In this document: positions 1-5,284 of the stretch, in pieces
How the letters are laid out: each line of letters begins with the position of its first letter
How positions within the stretch are numbered: the first letter of the stretch is position 1
Assembly: GCA_003161495.1 (NCBI GenBank)
Contig: PMOP01000509.1
Location: 1 to 6,015, forward strand
Length of the DNA: 6,015 bases
DNA from: Acidobacteriota bacterium
Lineage (GTDB): Bacteria; Acidobacteriota; Terriglobia; Acidiferrales; UBA7541
Reading direction: 5' to 3'
The notes under the pieces: model-generated
The model's database searches: none
What the model was told of the DNA's origin: nothing
Seen by the model: the letters and a program-made list of their open reading frames with translations, nothing else
Made by a program: the position numbers and the translations under genes

Positions 1-1047
1 GAAATGCTTTTGCTCGTCGCCGACATGCGCGAATTGAAGGCCAACCCGAAATCTCCCGGCGCCGGCACGGTTCTCGAGTCGCGAGTGGACAGAGGGCGCG
101 GCCCGGTCGCAACGGTTTTGGTGCAAACAGGAACGCTGAATGCCGGAGACGTTTTCATTTGCGGCGCGGTGTACGGAAAAGTTCGCGCCATGTTTGACGA
201 TCACGGGCGCCCCGTGAAAAGCGCGGGGCCTTCGACGCCTGTCGAAGTTCTCGGATTGCAAGGCGCTCCGGAAGCCGGCGACCAGTTTCAAGTGGCCGAC
301 GAAGCGCGCGCGCGGCACATTGTCGAATTCCGTCAGGGAAAACTTCGCGAAGCGAGTCTTGCGAAGTCCGCAGGAGCCCGTATCACGCTCGACCAGTTGC
401 ACGAACAGCTTCGCGTGGGAGAGGTCAAAGAACTTCCGCTGGTGATCAAGGCGGACGTACAGGGCTCCGTCGAAGTGCTGAGCGAGATGCTGCCGAAACT
501 TTCCGACGACCGCGTGAAACTGAAAATTATTCACGCTAGCATCGGAGCGGTAACGGAAAACGACGTTCTGCTGGCGTCCGCATCGGGCGCGATCGTCGTG
601 GCGTTCAATGTTCGCCCGGACCGCAAGGCTGCCGATCTTGCGCAGCGCGAAGGCGTGGAGATTCGGCCGCATTCGGTGATTTACGAAGTGTCCGACGAAA
701 TCAAGAAGGCCATGACGGGACTGCTCGAGCCCGTCTTCAAGGAAACGCATCTCGGCCGCGCCGAAGTGCGCGACACGTTCCGCGTCAAGGGCGTGGGAAT
801 GATCGCGGGCTGCTATGTGGTGGACGGCATCCTGAAGCGCGACACCGACGTGCGCGTGCTGCGCGAAGGCGTGGTGGTCTATACGGGGAAAATCACTTCG
901 CTTCGGCGTTTCAAGGATGATGTGAACGAAGTGCGCTCCGGATTTGAGTGCGGAGCAACCGTTTCCAATTTCAACGACATCAAAGTGGCGGATATTCTGG
1001 AGTGCTTCCACATGCAGAAGCTGGTGCTGGCGGAAGCGACGGCCTGA
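1..1047 (+). CDS. infB: Translation initiation factor IF-2, C-terminal part (5' end outside window)
   Basis: IF-2 is the GTPase that places fMet-tRNA on the 30S subunit and promotes joining of the 50S subunit. The frame is open from base 1, so only about 348 C-terminal residues are present and the N-terminal region and G domain lie upstream. The visible part begins at the end of the G domain. The domain II beta-barrel follows (motif GTVLESRVDRGRGPVATVLV, about residues 21-95). Domain III comes next, with VKELPLVIKADVQGSVE near residues 140-160. The C-terminal domain IV ends the protein, with the fMet-binding type GFECG motif at bases 940-954 and the typical FNDIKVADILECF ending. The ATG at base 4 is internal and is not the gene start. 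The gene ends in TGA followed at once by a terminator-like hairpin. It heads the cluster with DUF503, rbfA and truB. The identification is very secure. Confidence 0.97.
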   Translation, partial: EMLLLVADMRELKANPKSPGAGTVLESRVDRGRGPVATVLVQTGTLNAGDVFICGAVYGKVRAMFDDHGRPVKSAGPSTPVEVLGLQGAPEAGDQFQVADEARARHIVEFRQGKLREASLAKSAGARITLDQLHEQLRVGEVKELPLVIKADVQGSVEVLSEMLPKLSDDRVKLKIIHASIGAVTENDVLLASASGAIVVAFNVRPDRKAADLAQREGVEIRPHSVIYEVSDEIKKAMTGLLEPVFKETHLGRAEVRDTFRVKGVGMIAGCYVVDGILKRDTDVRVLREGVVVYTGKITSLRRFKDDVNEVRSGFECGATVSNFNDIKVADILECFHMQKLVLAEATA

Positions 1048-1051
1048 TTTT

Positions 1052-1079
1052 TTCCCGGCTCCGTGGCCGGGAAGTTTTT
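1052..1079 (+). terminator. Probable intrinsic terminator after infB
   Basis: Bases 1052-1059 (TTCCCGGC) pair perfectly with 1066-1073 (GCCGGGAA) around a 6-base loop. The stem is followed by GTTTTTC (T-run 1075-1079). It starts 4 bases after the infB stop codon. The 8-bp GC-rich stem with a short T-run fits a Rho-independent terminator. The T-run is only five bases and DUF503 follows in the same direction, so termination may be partial. Confidence 0.55.
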
Positions 1080-1102
1080 CGCAAGTGCTTGCAGGGATGA
1101 AG

Positions 1103-1384
1103 ATGCCGATCGGTCTGCTCACCCTGGAAATTTATATCCCCGAGGCGCACTCGCTCAAAGATAAGCGGCAGGTGCTCCGCAGCTTGAAGGACAGGCTGCG
1201 GGGGAAATTCAATGTGGCCGTGGCGGAACTGGAAGGGCAGGATTCCTGGCAGCGCTCGGTGGTGGGCATCGTGAGCCTCGCCAACAACGCCGGATTTCTC
1301 GAACAATCCTTGCGCACCGTGCTGGAGGATTCCGAGAAACACCTGGGCCGCGATCTGGTCGGCCACGAACTGGAAGTTCTATAG
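1103..1384 (+). CDS. DUF503 family protein (YlxP-like), 93 aa
   Basis: This is a small conserved protein of unknown biochemical function. DUF503 members (YlxP in Bacillus) are typically 90-100 residues and often lie between infB and rbfA, as here. That suggests a translation or ribosome-assembly role, but this is inferred from context only. The sequence shows the family pattern: a GLLTLEIYIP strand near the N-terminus, HSLKDKRQVLRSLKDRLR (residues 16-33), KFNVAVAE (35-42) and the Q-x-x-WQR block (46-51). I chose the ATG at 1103 because AGGG at 1093-1096 then sits 6 bases upstream. The ATG at 1097 directly abuts that motif, and the protein from 1103 begins as family members do. The reading frame continues upstream into infB, but that part is only a shadow. 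No membrane segment or signal peptide is visible. Confidence 0.88.
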   Translation: MPIGLLTLEIYIPEAHSLKDKRQVLRSLKDRLRGKFNVAVAELEGQDSWQRSVVGIVSLANNAGFLEQSLRTVLEDSEKHLGRDLVGHELEVL

Positions 1385-1397
1385 AGAAGCCTTGGAT

Positions 1398-1426
1398 TTA
1401 TTGGAAGGGCTTGGAAATTTTATAAT
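1398..1426 (+). promoter_or_regulatory. Candidate promoter before rbfA (perfect TATAAT, weak -35)
   Basis: The 63-base gap between DUF503 and rbfA is distinctly AT-rich against its GC-rich surroundings. It holds an exact TATAAT at 1421-1426, 22 bases before the rbfA ATG. The hexamer 17 bases upstream (1398-1403, TTATTG) is a poor -35 match, so only the -10 element is strong. If used, rbfA-truB could be transcribed independently of infB, which fits the terminator-like hairpin after infB. Confidence 0.4.
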
Positions 1427-1447
1427 TTAACATCCGGTGAAACAAAA

Positions 1448-1810
1448 ATGACGGTTGCGGGACATCGGCACGAACGCGTGGCCGAGGAAATTCTACACGA
1501 GTTGGGCATCATGGTCGCCGGTGAGTTGAAAGACCCTCGCATCGAAGCGCTGGTCACCATCACCGAGGTTCGCGTGACGCCCGACCTGAAACACGCGCGC
1601 GTTTTTGTCAGCGTGATGGGCAGCGAAGCCGAGCAGAAGAGCACCATCCGTGGCCTCTTTGCCGCAGTCGGTTACATTCGCCACGAACTGACCGAGCGGA
1701 TCCAGTTGCGCCGCGCGCCCGAGATTCATTTTATCCTCGATCACTCCGAGGAATACGGCCGGCGCATCGAAGACCTTTTGCGGCAGACAAAAAACCCGCC
1801 TCTTAAGTAG
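1448..1810 (+). CDS. rbfA: 30S ribosome-binding factor A (RbfA), 120 aa
   Basis: RbfA is a single KH-type-domain protein that binds the immature 30S subunit and helps 16S rRNA 5'-end processing and cold adaptation. The protein is full length for the family. It shows the N-terminal HERVAEEILHELG helix (8-20), the hallmark DPRI (29-32), the strand VTPDLKHARVFVSV (43-56), the helix around FAAVGYIRHEL (71-81) and the terminal APEIHFILDHS block (90-100). The ATG at 1448 is preceded by GGTGA at 1436-1440, spaced 7 bases. The TAG stop (1808-1810) lies inside the left arm of a long inverted repeat, so the last codons abut or were set by that element. The short NPPLK tail may therefore differ from that of relatives. 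It sits between DUF503 and truB, the common order in many bacteria. Confidence 0.96.
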   Translation: MTVAGHRHERVAEEILHELGIMVAGELKDPRIEALVTITEVRVTPDLKHARVFVSVMGSEAEQKSTIRGLFAAVGYIRHELTERIQLRRAPEIHFILDHSEEYGRRIEDLLRQTKNPPLK

Positions 1811-1881
1811 GACGGGCTTCAGCCTGTCTGGTTTTTATTTTCGGCAGGGCGAAAAAGCAGACAGGCTGAAGCCCGTCCTAC
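1807..1881. repeat. Perfect 24-bp inverted repeat (REP/BIME-like) between rbfA and truB
   Basis: Bases 1807-1830 and 1858-1881 are exact reverse complements, separated by 27 bases. After one A-A mismatch (1806/1882) three more pairs extend the stem outward (1803-1805 with 1883-1885). The spacer holds a smaller hairpin, TTTTCG (1838-1843) with CGAAAA (1850-1855). Each arm is itself an imperfect palindrome (GACGGGCT-TC-AGCCTGTC), a structure typical of REP elements arranged head to head as a BIME. There is no ORF inside. It covers the rbfA stop codon and ends 7 bases before the truB ATG. I saw no second copy in this window, so its repetitive nature in the genome is inference. Confidence 0.85.
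1811..1841 (+). terminator. Possible terminator formed by the left repeat arm and T-rich spacer
   Basis: Bases 1811-1817 (GACGGGC) pair with 1822-1828 (GCCTGTC) around loop TTCA, with one G-T wobble. Bases 1832-1841 are TTTTTATTTT. This has the shape of an intrinsic terminator just after the rbfA stop. Three bases separate the stem from the T-run, and folding competes with the full-length 24-bp hairpin, so activity is uncertain. The right arm read on the minus strand is also followed by a T5 run. Confidence 0.3.
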
Positions 1882-1888
1882 ATAACCC

Positions 1889-2863
1889 ATGCAACGAAAA
1901 CCGCAATCCGTGCCGCTGGATGGCGCACTCGTGATTGATAAGCCGCGCGGCAAAACGTCGCACGATGTTGTCGATGCCGCGCGCCGCATCGTGGGCTTCC
2001 GGCAGATCGGCCATCTGGGCACGCTCGATCCGCTGGCGACTGGCGTTCTGGTTCTGCTGCTCGGCCGCGCCACGCGTCTTGCGCAATTTTATATTGGACG
2101 CCGCAAACGCTACGACTCCACATTCCGCTTTGGCTTCGCCACGGACACGTATGACGCCGATGGCGACCCTGTCGGCCCGGACACGGCTCCGCAAATCGAT
2201 CGCGCTGAAATTGAGCGGCTCGCTGCTGCGCGCGTCGGCAAATTTCCTCAAATGCCTCCGCCCTACTCCGCGAAAAAAATTCACGGGCGCCCCGCTCACG
2301 AACTGGCGCGCAAGAAAAAACCGGTGGAATTGAAAGCGGCGGAAATCGAAGTCTACGATTTTCACGTCAACGAAGTCTCCGGCTCGCTCGCGAAAGTTTC
2401 CGTGGAGTGCGCCGCGGGCACCTACATCCGTTCGCTCGCGCATGACATGGGCGCGGCCCTCGGCTGCGGCGCGCATCTCGCCGAAATTGTGCGCACCGCA
2501 GTGGGCGAATTCACGCTGGACCAGGCCGCGAAACTCGAAGACCTCGAGCGCGCCGCCAAGGAAGGGGACCTCGCGCGCTACGTCATTCCCCTCGAACGCC
2601 TGCTTCCCGAATTGCCGAGCGTGACGATCCTTCCACTCCTCGAAAAGCGTGTGCGCCACGGCTCGAAATTCAATGTGCAGATCGCGCAAATTCAACCCGG
2701 CCGCGCCAGCGTCGCGCAAGGCGCCACCACCGAACTCAATTCTGGAGAATGGAGGCCCGCGCGCCTCCGCGTTTTTAGCCAGCAGGAGCGTCTCATCGCT
2801 ATCGCCGAAGCGGTCGTGCCGCGAACCTACCAGCCGGTAGTTGTTCTCGAAGCGGAAGCATAA
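1889..2863 (+). CDS. truB: tRNA pseudouridine(55) synthase TruB, 324 aa
   Basis: TruB converts U55 in the T-loop of nearly all tRNAs to pseudouridine and also acts as a tRNA-folding chaperone. The catalytic block GHLGTLDPLATG contains the nucleophilic Asp47. The KRYDSTFRFGFATDTYDADGD motif gives the conserved Tyr75. The later GTYIRSLAHDMG motif supplies Arg181. PPPYSAKKIHGRPAHELAR (123-141) is the usual substrate-binding segment. Residues from about 260 to the end resemble the C-terminal PUA-like domain. The length is normal. ATG 1889 gives the standard start shortly before GALVIDKPRGKTSHD. No Shine-Dalgarno is visible, because the 7 bases before the ATG follow directly on the inverted repeat arm. 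Translation may therefore depend on coupling to rbfA, and the hairpin could influence it. A toxin-antitoxin module follows. Confidence 0.97.
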   Translation: MQRKPQSVPLDGALVIDKPRGKTSHDVVDAARRIVGFRQIGHLGTLDPLATGVLVLLLGRATRLAQFYIGRRKRYDSTFRFGFATDTYDADGDPVGPDTAPQIDRAEIERLAAARVGKFPQMPPPYSAKKIHGRPAHELARKKKPVELKAAEIEVYDFHVNEVSGSLAKVSVECAAGTYIRSLAHDMGAALGCGAHLAEIVRTAVGEFTLDQAAKLEDLERAAKEGDLARYVIPLERLLPELPSVTILPLLEKRVRHGSKFNVQIAQIQPGRASVAQGATTELNSGEWRPARLRVFSQQERLIAIAEAVVPRTYQPVVVLEAEA

Positions 2864-2883
2864 AACGGCGCGGGGCGCTGCTG

Positions 2884-2900
2884 TGCTATACTTGTATAGC
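2884..2900 (+). promoter_or_regulatory. Extended -10 promoter overlapping a palindromic operator for the toxin-antitoxin operon
   Basis: GCTATAC (2885-2891) and GTATAGC (2894-2900) form a perfect 7-bp inverted repeat with a TT centre. The same bases hold TGCTATACT (2884-2892), an extended -10 element of the form TGnTATACT. No good -35 is seen in the preceding GC-rich bases. The palindrome ends just before the antitoxin ribosome-binding site. RHH antitoxins usually repress their own promoter by binding such palindromes, so autoregulation is the natural inference. Confidence 0.6.
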
Positions 2901-2909
2901 GAGGAACGT

Positions 2910-3134
2910 ATGCTGGCCATCCGCCTTCCGCAGTCCATCGAAAAACGTCTTGAGAAACTTGCCCGGCGCACCGGGCGCACAAAGAGCTTCTATGCCCGCG
3001 AGGCTATCCTTCAGCATCTGGAGGATCTCGAGGATTTGTATCTTGCCGAGCGAGCGCTGGAACGTATCCGCAGCGGTGAGGACGACGCGATTCCGCTAAA
3101 GAAAGTCATGAAGCGCCATGGCGTGGAAGATTGA
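2910..3134 (+). CDS. relB: RelB-family antitoxin (ribbon-helix-helix), 74 aa
   Basis: This is the antitoxin of a type II module. It should neutralise the downstream RelE-family toxin by direct binding and repress the shared promoter. The N-terminus has the RHH pattern: strand LAIRLP (2-7), helix SIEKRLEKLARRTG (9-22), a turn at RTKS and a second helix FYAREAILQHLEDLEDLYLAE (27-47). The C-terminal part, rich in charged residues (about 48-74), would wrap the toxin. The ATG at 2910 is chosen because GAGGA at 2901-2905 precedes it, the palindromic promoter lies just upstream, and the RHH strand must be N-terminal. An in-frame upstream ATG at 2841 lies inside truB and is rejected. It overlaps the toxin start by 17 bases. 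RelB-family membership is by recognition. A ParD-type label is the alternative. Confidence 0.9.
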   Translation: MLAIRLPQSIEKRLEKLARRTGRTKSFYAREAILQHLEDLEDLYLAERALERIRSGEDDAIPLKKVMKRHGVED

Positions 3135-3387
3135 AGTTTCGCCGGCGGCGGACGCTGAACTGAAAAAGCTCGACCCGCAGCACGCCAGACAGATCCTGAG
3201 ATTCCTCCACGAACGATTAGCCAAACTGGACGATCCGCGCAGCGTGGGGAGAGCCCTGCAGGGATCCCGCCTGGGAGAATTCTGGAAATATCGGGTGGGC
3301 GACTACCGGCTCATCTGCAAAATTGAGGATGATCGTGTGGTCGTGCTGGTTCTGCGGGTAGGCCACCGCAAGGAGATTTATCGCTGA
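3118..3387 (+). CDS. relE: RelE/ParE-family toxin, 89 aa (probable mRNA interferase)
   Basis: RelE toxins cleave mRNA in the ribosomal A site. The protein has the fold's order: strand WKIEVSPAADAELKKL (3-18), two helices to about residue 38, LQGSRLGEFWKYRVGDYRLICKI (47-69) and the ending VVLVLRVGHRKEIYR (75-89). Residues matching the RelE catalytic set are visible as Lys57/Arg59, Arg64, Arg84 and Tyr88. This favours an RNase over a ParE gyrase poison, although the latter shares the fold. The length is standard. The start overlaps the antitoxin end by 17 bases, giving translational coupling and antitoxin-first synthesis. The gene appears intact. It ends 43 bases from the stop codon of a converging gene, with no clear terminator between. 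Confidence 0.93.
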   Translation: MAWKIEVSPAADAELKKLDPQHARQILRFLHERLAKLDDPRSVGRALQGSRLGEFWKYRVGDYRLICKIEDDRVVVLVLRVGHRKEIYR

Positions 3388-3430
3388 GCGGATGCCAATA
3401 GTAGCGACCTGCCGTGCTAGCCGGAAGAAT

Positions 3431-3847
3431 TTAGTCGCGTTCCTCGTCTTTATCCAGGTATTCGCCGGGAACGTCGTCTTCCGGGACCTCGTGTGTCCTG
3501 ACTTTGCCTCGATCGGCATCGGGAGCGTTTTCCACGCCCTCGACTACTTCGGCTTCGAAGGCGTTTCCTTCCTCGAGCAGTTCGTCCACGCTCTCGGAAT
3601 CCGCGCTCGCTGAGTCGGACAAACCCTGCAGATCGCCCGATTGGCCGCCTGACTTCGCTCCCAGCCCCTTCCGCTCGAACGCTACCGTAGCCACGCTCTG
3701 GCTATTCCCTCGCGCCCTGCCCATCTTCTGCGCCGGCTTCTTCTTTGGCGCGGCCTTCTTCGCGCGCGCCTTTTTCTTTGGCGCCTTTTTTGCTAAGGAT
3801 TTCTTCGGTTTGGCCTTGCTCTTTTTCTTATTCTTTTTGGGTGCCAT
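3431..3847 (-). CDS. Lys/Ala-rich (histone H1-like) N-terminus fused to acidic C-terminus, 138 aa, function unknown
   Basis: I do not recognise a named family. Residues 1-41 are extremely basic: 20 lysines and one arginine, with Ala/Pro spacers in a KKAPKKK-type pattern like histone H1 tails and bacterial H1-like proteins. This suggests nucleic-acid binding. A Gly/Ser/Gln linker follows (about 42-77). Residues 78-138 are strongly acidic (23 Asp/Glu of 61) and contain non-repetitive motifs such as SESVDELLEEGNAFEAEVVEGV and NAPDADRGKVRTHEVPEDD that look conserved rather than random. I recall similar tails in acidobacterial hypothetical proteins. There is no signal peptide, membrane segment or cysteine. 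The ATG at 3847 has AGGTGG upstream (3860-3865 on +), with a rather long 12-base spacing. It lies 96 bases downstream of the aminotransferase gene, same strand. A DNA- or RNA-binding nucleoid-type role is possible but unproven. Confidence 0.75.
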   Translation of the reverse strand: MAPKKNKKKSKAKPKKSLAKKAPKKKARAKKAAPKKKPAQKMGRARGNSQSVATVAFERKGLGAKSGGQSGDLQGLSDSASADSESVDELLEEGNAFEAEVVEGVENAPDADRGKVRTHEVPEDDVPGEYLDKDEERD

Positions 3848-3943
3848 ATTTGCAGTCTACCACCTGTCAGCCTTTTTATTACAGCATTTGACATGCCTGA
3901 TAGGATCGCCGTTTGGCAATATTCACGAGGCGGAAACGGATGA

Positions 3944-5125
3944 TCATTCGCAAAAGAACTTCCGCAGCCGCTGAACTCCTTCCTGAAATTGTTGCTCCGG
4001 CGTGATGAGGCTCAGCACCAGAAAACCTTCCCGCGAAAAATTGAAGAAGTGGCCGGGATGGACCAGCACGGAATAGCGTTCGAGGAGCGCAATCGTGAGG
4101 TCTTCGTCCGTTCCCGTCACCGGGACGCGCAGGATGGCGTACCAGCCGCCTTCGCGATCGAGAAGGGCGAGAGATTTGGATTCGACCAACATGCTTTTCA
4201 GGACAGAGAGATTCGCGGAGACCCGCTGCTGCAATTGCGCCTGAAGCGCATGCCGCAGCGAGAGAAACTTCGGTAAGGCAAGTTGCACCGGCGTGCTCGG
4301 AGAAAGATAAGTATCGGCGATGATTTCAAGGCGCTCGACGGCGGTTGTTGCCGCGGATTGCTGACCGCTCACGACGGTCCAGGCCAATTTCATCTGCGGG
4401 AGCAGCGAAATTTTTGAAAGGCCGCTCAGCGTGAAGGTGAGCGCGCGATCGGAAAGGGCAAAGGTGTGCCGCGGCGTTGCGCTGCTTGTGTAATCGAGGA
4501 ACACTTCATCGGCCACAATGGCCATTTCCCGCGCGGCGCAAATTTCCGCGAGCTCGGCCGCTTCGCGCGGCTTGACGAACGAGCCGGTGGGATTGTTGGG
4601 ATGCACGACCAGAACGGCGCGCGAACGCGGCGTCAACGCCGCGCGCAACGAAGCGAAATCGATTTGCCAGCCGTGATCGTAAAGCAGTGGATAGGAAACG
4701 AGGTGAATGTCGGCGAGGTCCGCGAGGAATTCAAACAACGGGTAGCTGGGAGCGGGAACCAGAATTTCGTCGCCGGCCTCGCAGAGCAAACGAAAAATGT
4801 GGGTGTAGGCTTCGCTTGTTCCCGAAGCGAGCAGGATGCATTCAGGATCGACCGGCGCGGACAGCCCGGAAAATCCCGCGCGCCCGGCGTAATATCCGGC
4901 CACTGCCTCGCGCGCTTCCAGCAAGCCCTTGCTTTCCGGACAATAGACAAGCGCGCGCGGATCGTTGAGAGCCGCGAGAATTTCCCGCTCCGGATAGGCC
5001 AAACCGCACGTGGTGGGATTCGACGCGGTCAGATCGAGGAGTTGCTTCCCACTTCGCCGGTTCTCTTCGAGAGCCAGCGTTAAGCGGTTCGTTTCCAGCC
5101 GCCAATTCGTGCGCGATGCGAACAT
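3944..5125 (-). CDS. Pyridoxal-phosphate-dependent aminotransferase (class I/II, fold type I), 393 aa
   Basis: This is a cytosolic PLP enzyme expected to transfer an amino group from an amino acid to a 2-oxo acid. Its substrate cannot be read from the sequence. Landmarks are in order: NPT near residue 36, the phosphate-side SGTSEAY (101-107), Tyr128 in PAPSYP, Asn178 in HPNNPTG, Asp206 and Tyr212 in VADEVFLDY, and the Schiff-base Lys238 in SGLSK. The C-terminal domain ends normally, and the length is typical. The segment GFLVLSL (367-373) has Val370 where most relatives carry the arginine that grips the substrate carboxylate, so substrate or chemistry may differ. The ATG at 5125 gives MFASRTNW, which matches how I recall this subfamily starting. 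There is no Shine-Dalgarno, but an extended -10 sits just upstream. Aminotransferase fold is certain, function open. Confidence 0.92.
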   Translation of the reverse strand: MFASRTNWRLETNRLTLALEENRRSGKQLLDLTASNPTTCGLAYPEREILAALNDPRALVYCPESKGLLEAREAVAGYYAGRAGFSGLSAPVDPECILLASGTSEAYTHIFRLLCEAGDEILVPAPSYPLFEFLADLADIHLVSYPLLYDHGWQIDFASLRAALTPRSRAVLVVHPNNPTGSFVKPREAAELAEICAAREMAIVADEVFLDYTSSATPRHTFALSDRALTFTLSGLSKISLLPQMKLAWTVVSGQQSAATTAVERLEIIADTYLSPSTPVQLALPKFLSLRHALQAQLQQRVSANLSVLKSMLVESKSLALLDREGGWYAILRVPVTGTDEDLTIALLERYSVLVHPGHFFNFSREGFLVLSLITPEQQFQEGVQRLRKFFCE

Positions 5126-5148
5126 GGGTGCGAAGAATGAGCACTGAA

Positions 5149-5157
5149 TTTATACCA
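5149..5157 (-). promoter_or_regulatory. Candidate extended -10 promoter for the aminotransferase gene
   Basis: Read on the minus strand the bases are TGGTATAAA, that is TG-n-TATAAA, a one-mismatch -10 box with the extended TG. Transcription would begin near 5142, leaving a leader of roughly 17 bases without an obvious ribosome-binding site. No convincing -35 is present 16-18 bases upstream. Confidence 0.4.
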
Positions 5158-5284
5158 CGCTCGCAAATTTCCTACGGCCAAACAAAAAAAACGGCCACAA
5201 ATTTTTAGAGGGGACGGGTGAGGCGGGGGCAGTGCGTAAACGCGCTATCGAAAATCAGAGGACGGTTCAGTCCAGCCAAATTCC

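Noticed and set aside
944..1102. Upstream extension of the DUF503 frame into infB
   Set aside because: It overlaps the conserved IF-2 C-terminus out of frame, is Trp/Ser/Arg-rich and unlike DUF503. The start at 1103 has better ribosome-binding spacing.
1391..1415. CTTGGA direct repeats before rbfA
   Set aside because: Six-base matches 19 bases apart in an AT-rich gap are too short to claim as an operator.
1835..2980. 381-residue open frame on the minus strand opposite truB
   Set aside because: It is the mirror of a certain truB gene in GC-rich DNA. Its translation is Arg/Phe/Gly/Ala-rich without any family motif, and it runs across the inverted repeat and the toxin-antitoxin promoter.
3388..3430. 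Terminator between the converging toxin and Lys-rich genes
   Set aside because: Only a weak CCG/CGG pairing around a GCTAGC palindrome is seen, with no T-run on either strand.
3888..3916. Perfect TTGACA on the plus strand in the gap before the Lys-rich gene
   Set aside because: No -10 element lies at a workable distance, and the next plus-strand frames are shadows.
3920..3928. TATTCACGA shared with 6007-6015
   Set aside because: A single 9-base match in two intergenic places is compatible with chance and has no further extension or symmetry.
3504..3974. 156-residue plus-strand frame opposite the Lys-rich gene
   Set aside because: Its Phe/Leu-rich stretch is simply the complement of lysine codons and mimics a membrane segment. 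The minus strand has the better start context and a structured acidic tail.
4466..5083. 205-residue open frame on the plus strand inside the aminotransferase gene
   Set aside because: It is antisense to a protein with a complete set of PLP motifs. The product is Arg-rich and has no recognisable domain.
5171..5200. Possible minus-strand terminator at the T8 tract downstream of the Gln-rich gene
   Set aside because: The T-run is not preceded by a stable stem. GGCC is self-complementary over only four bases.
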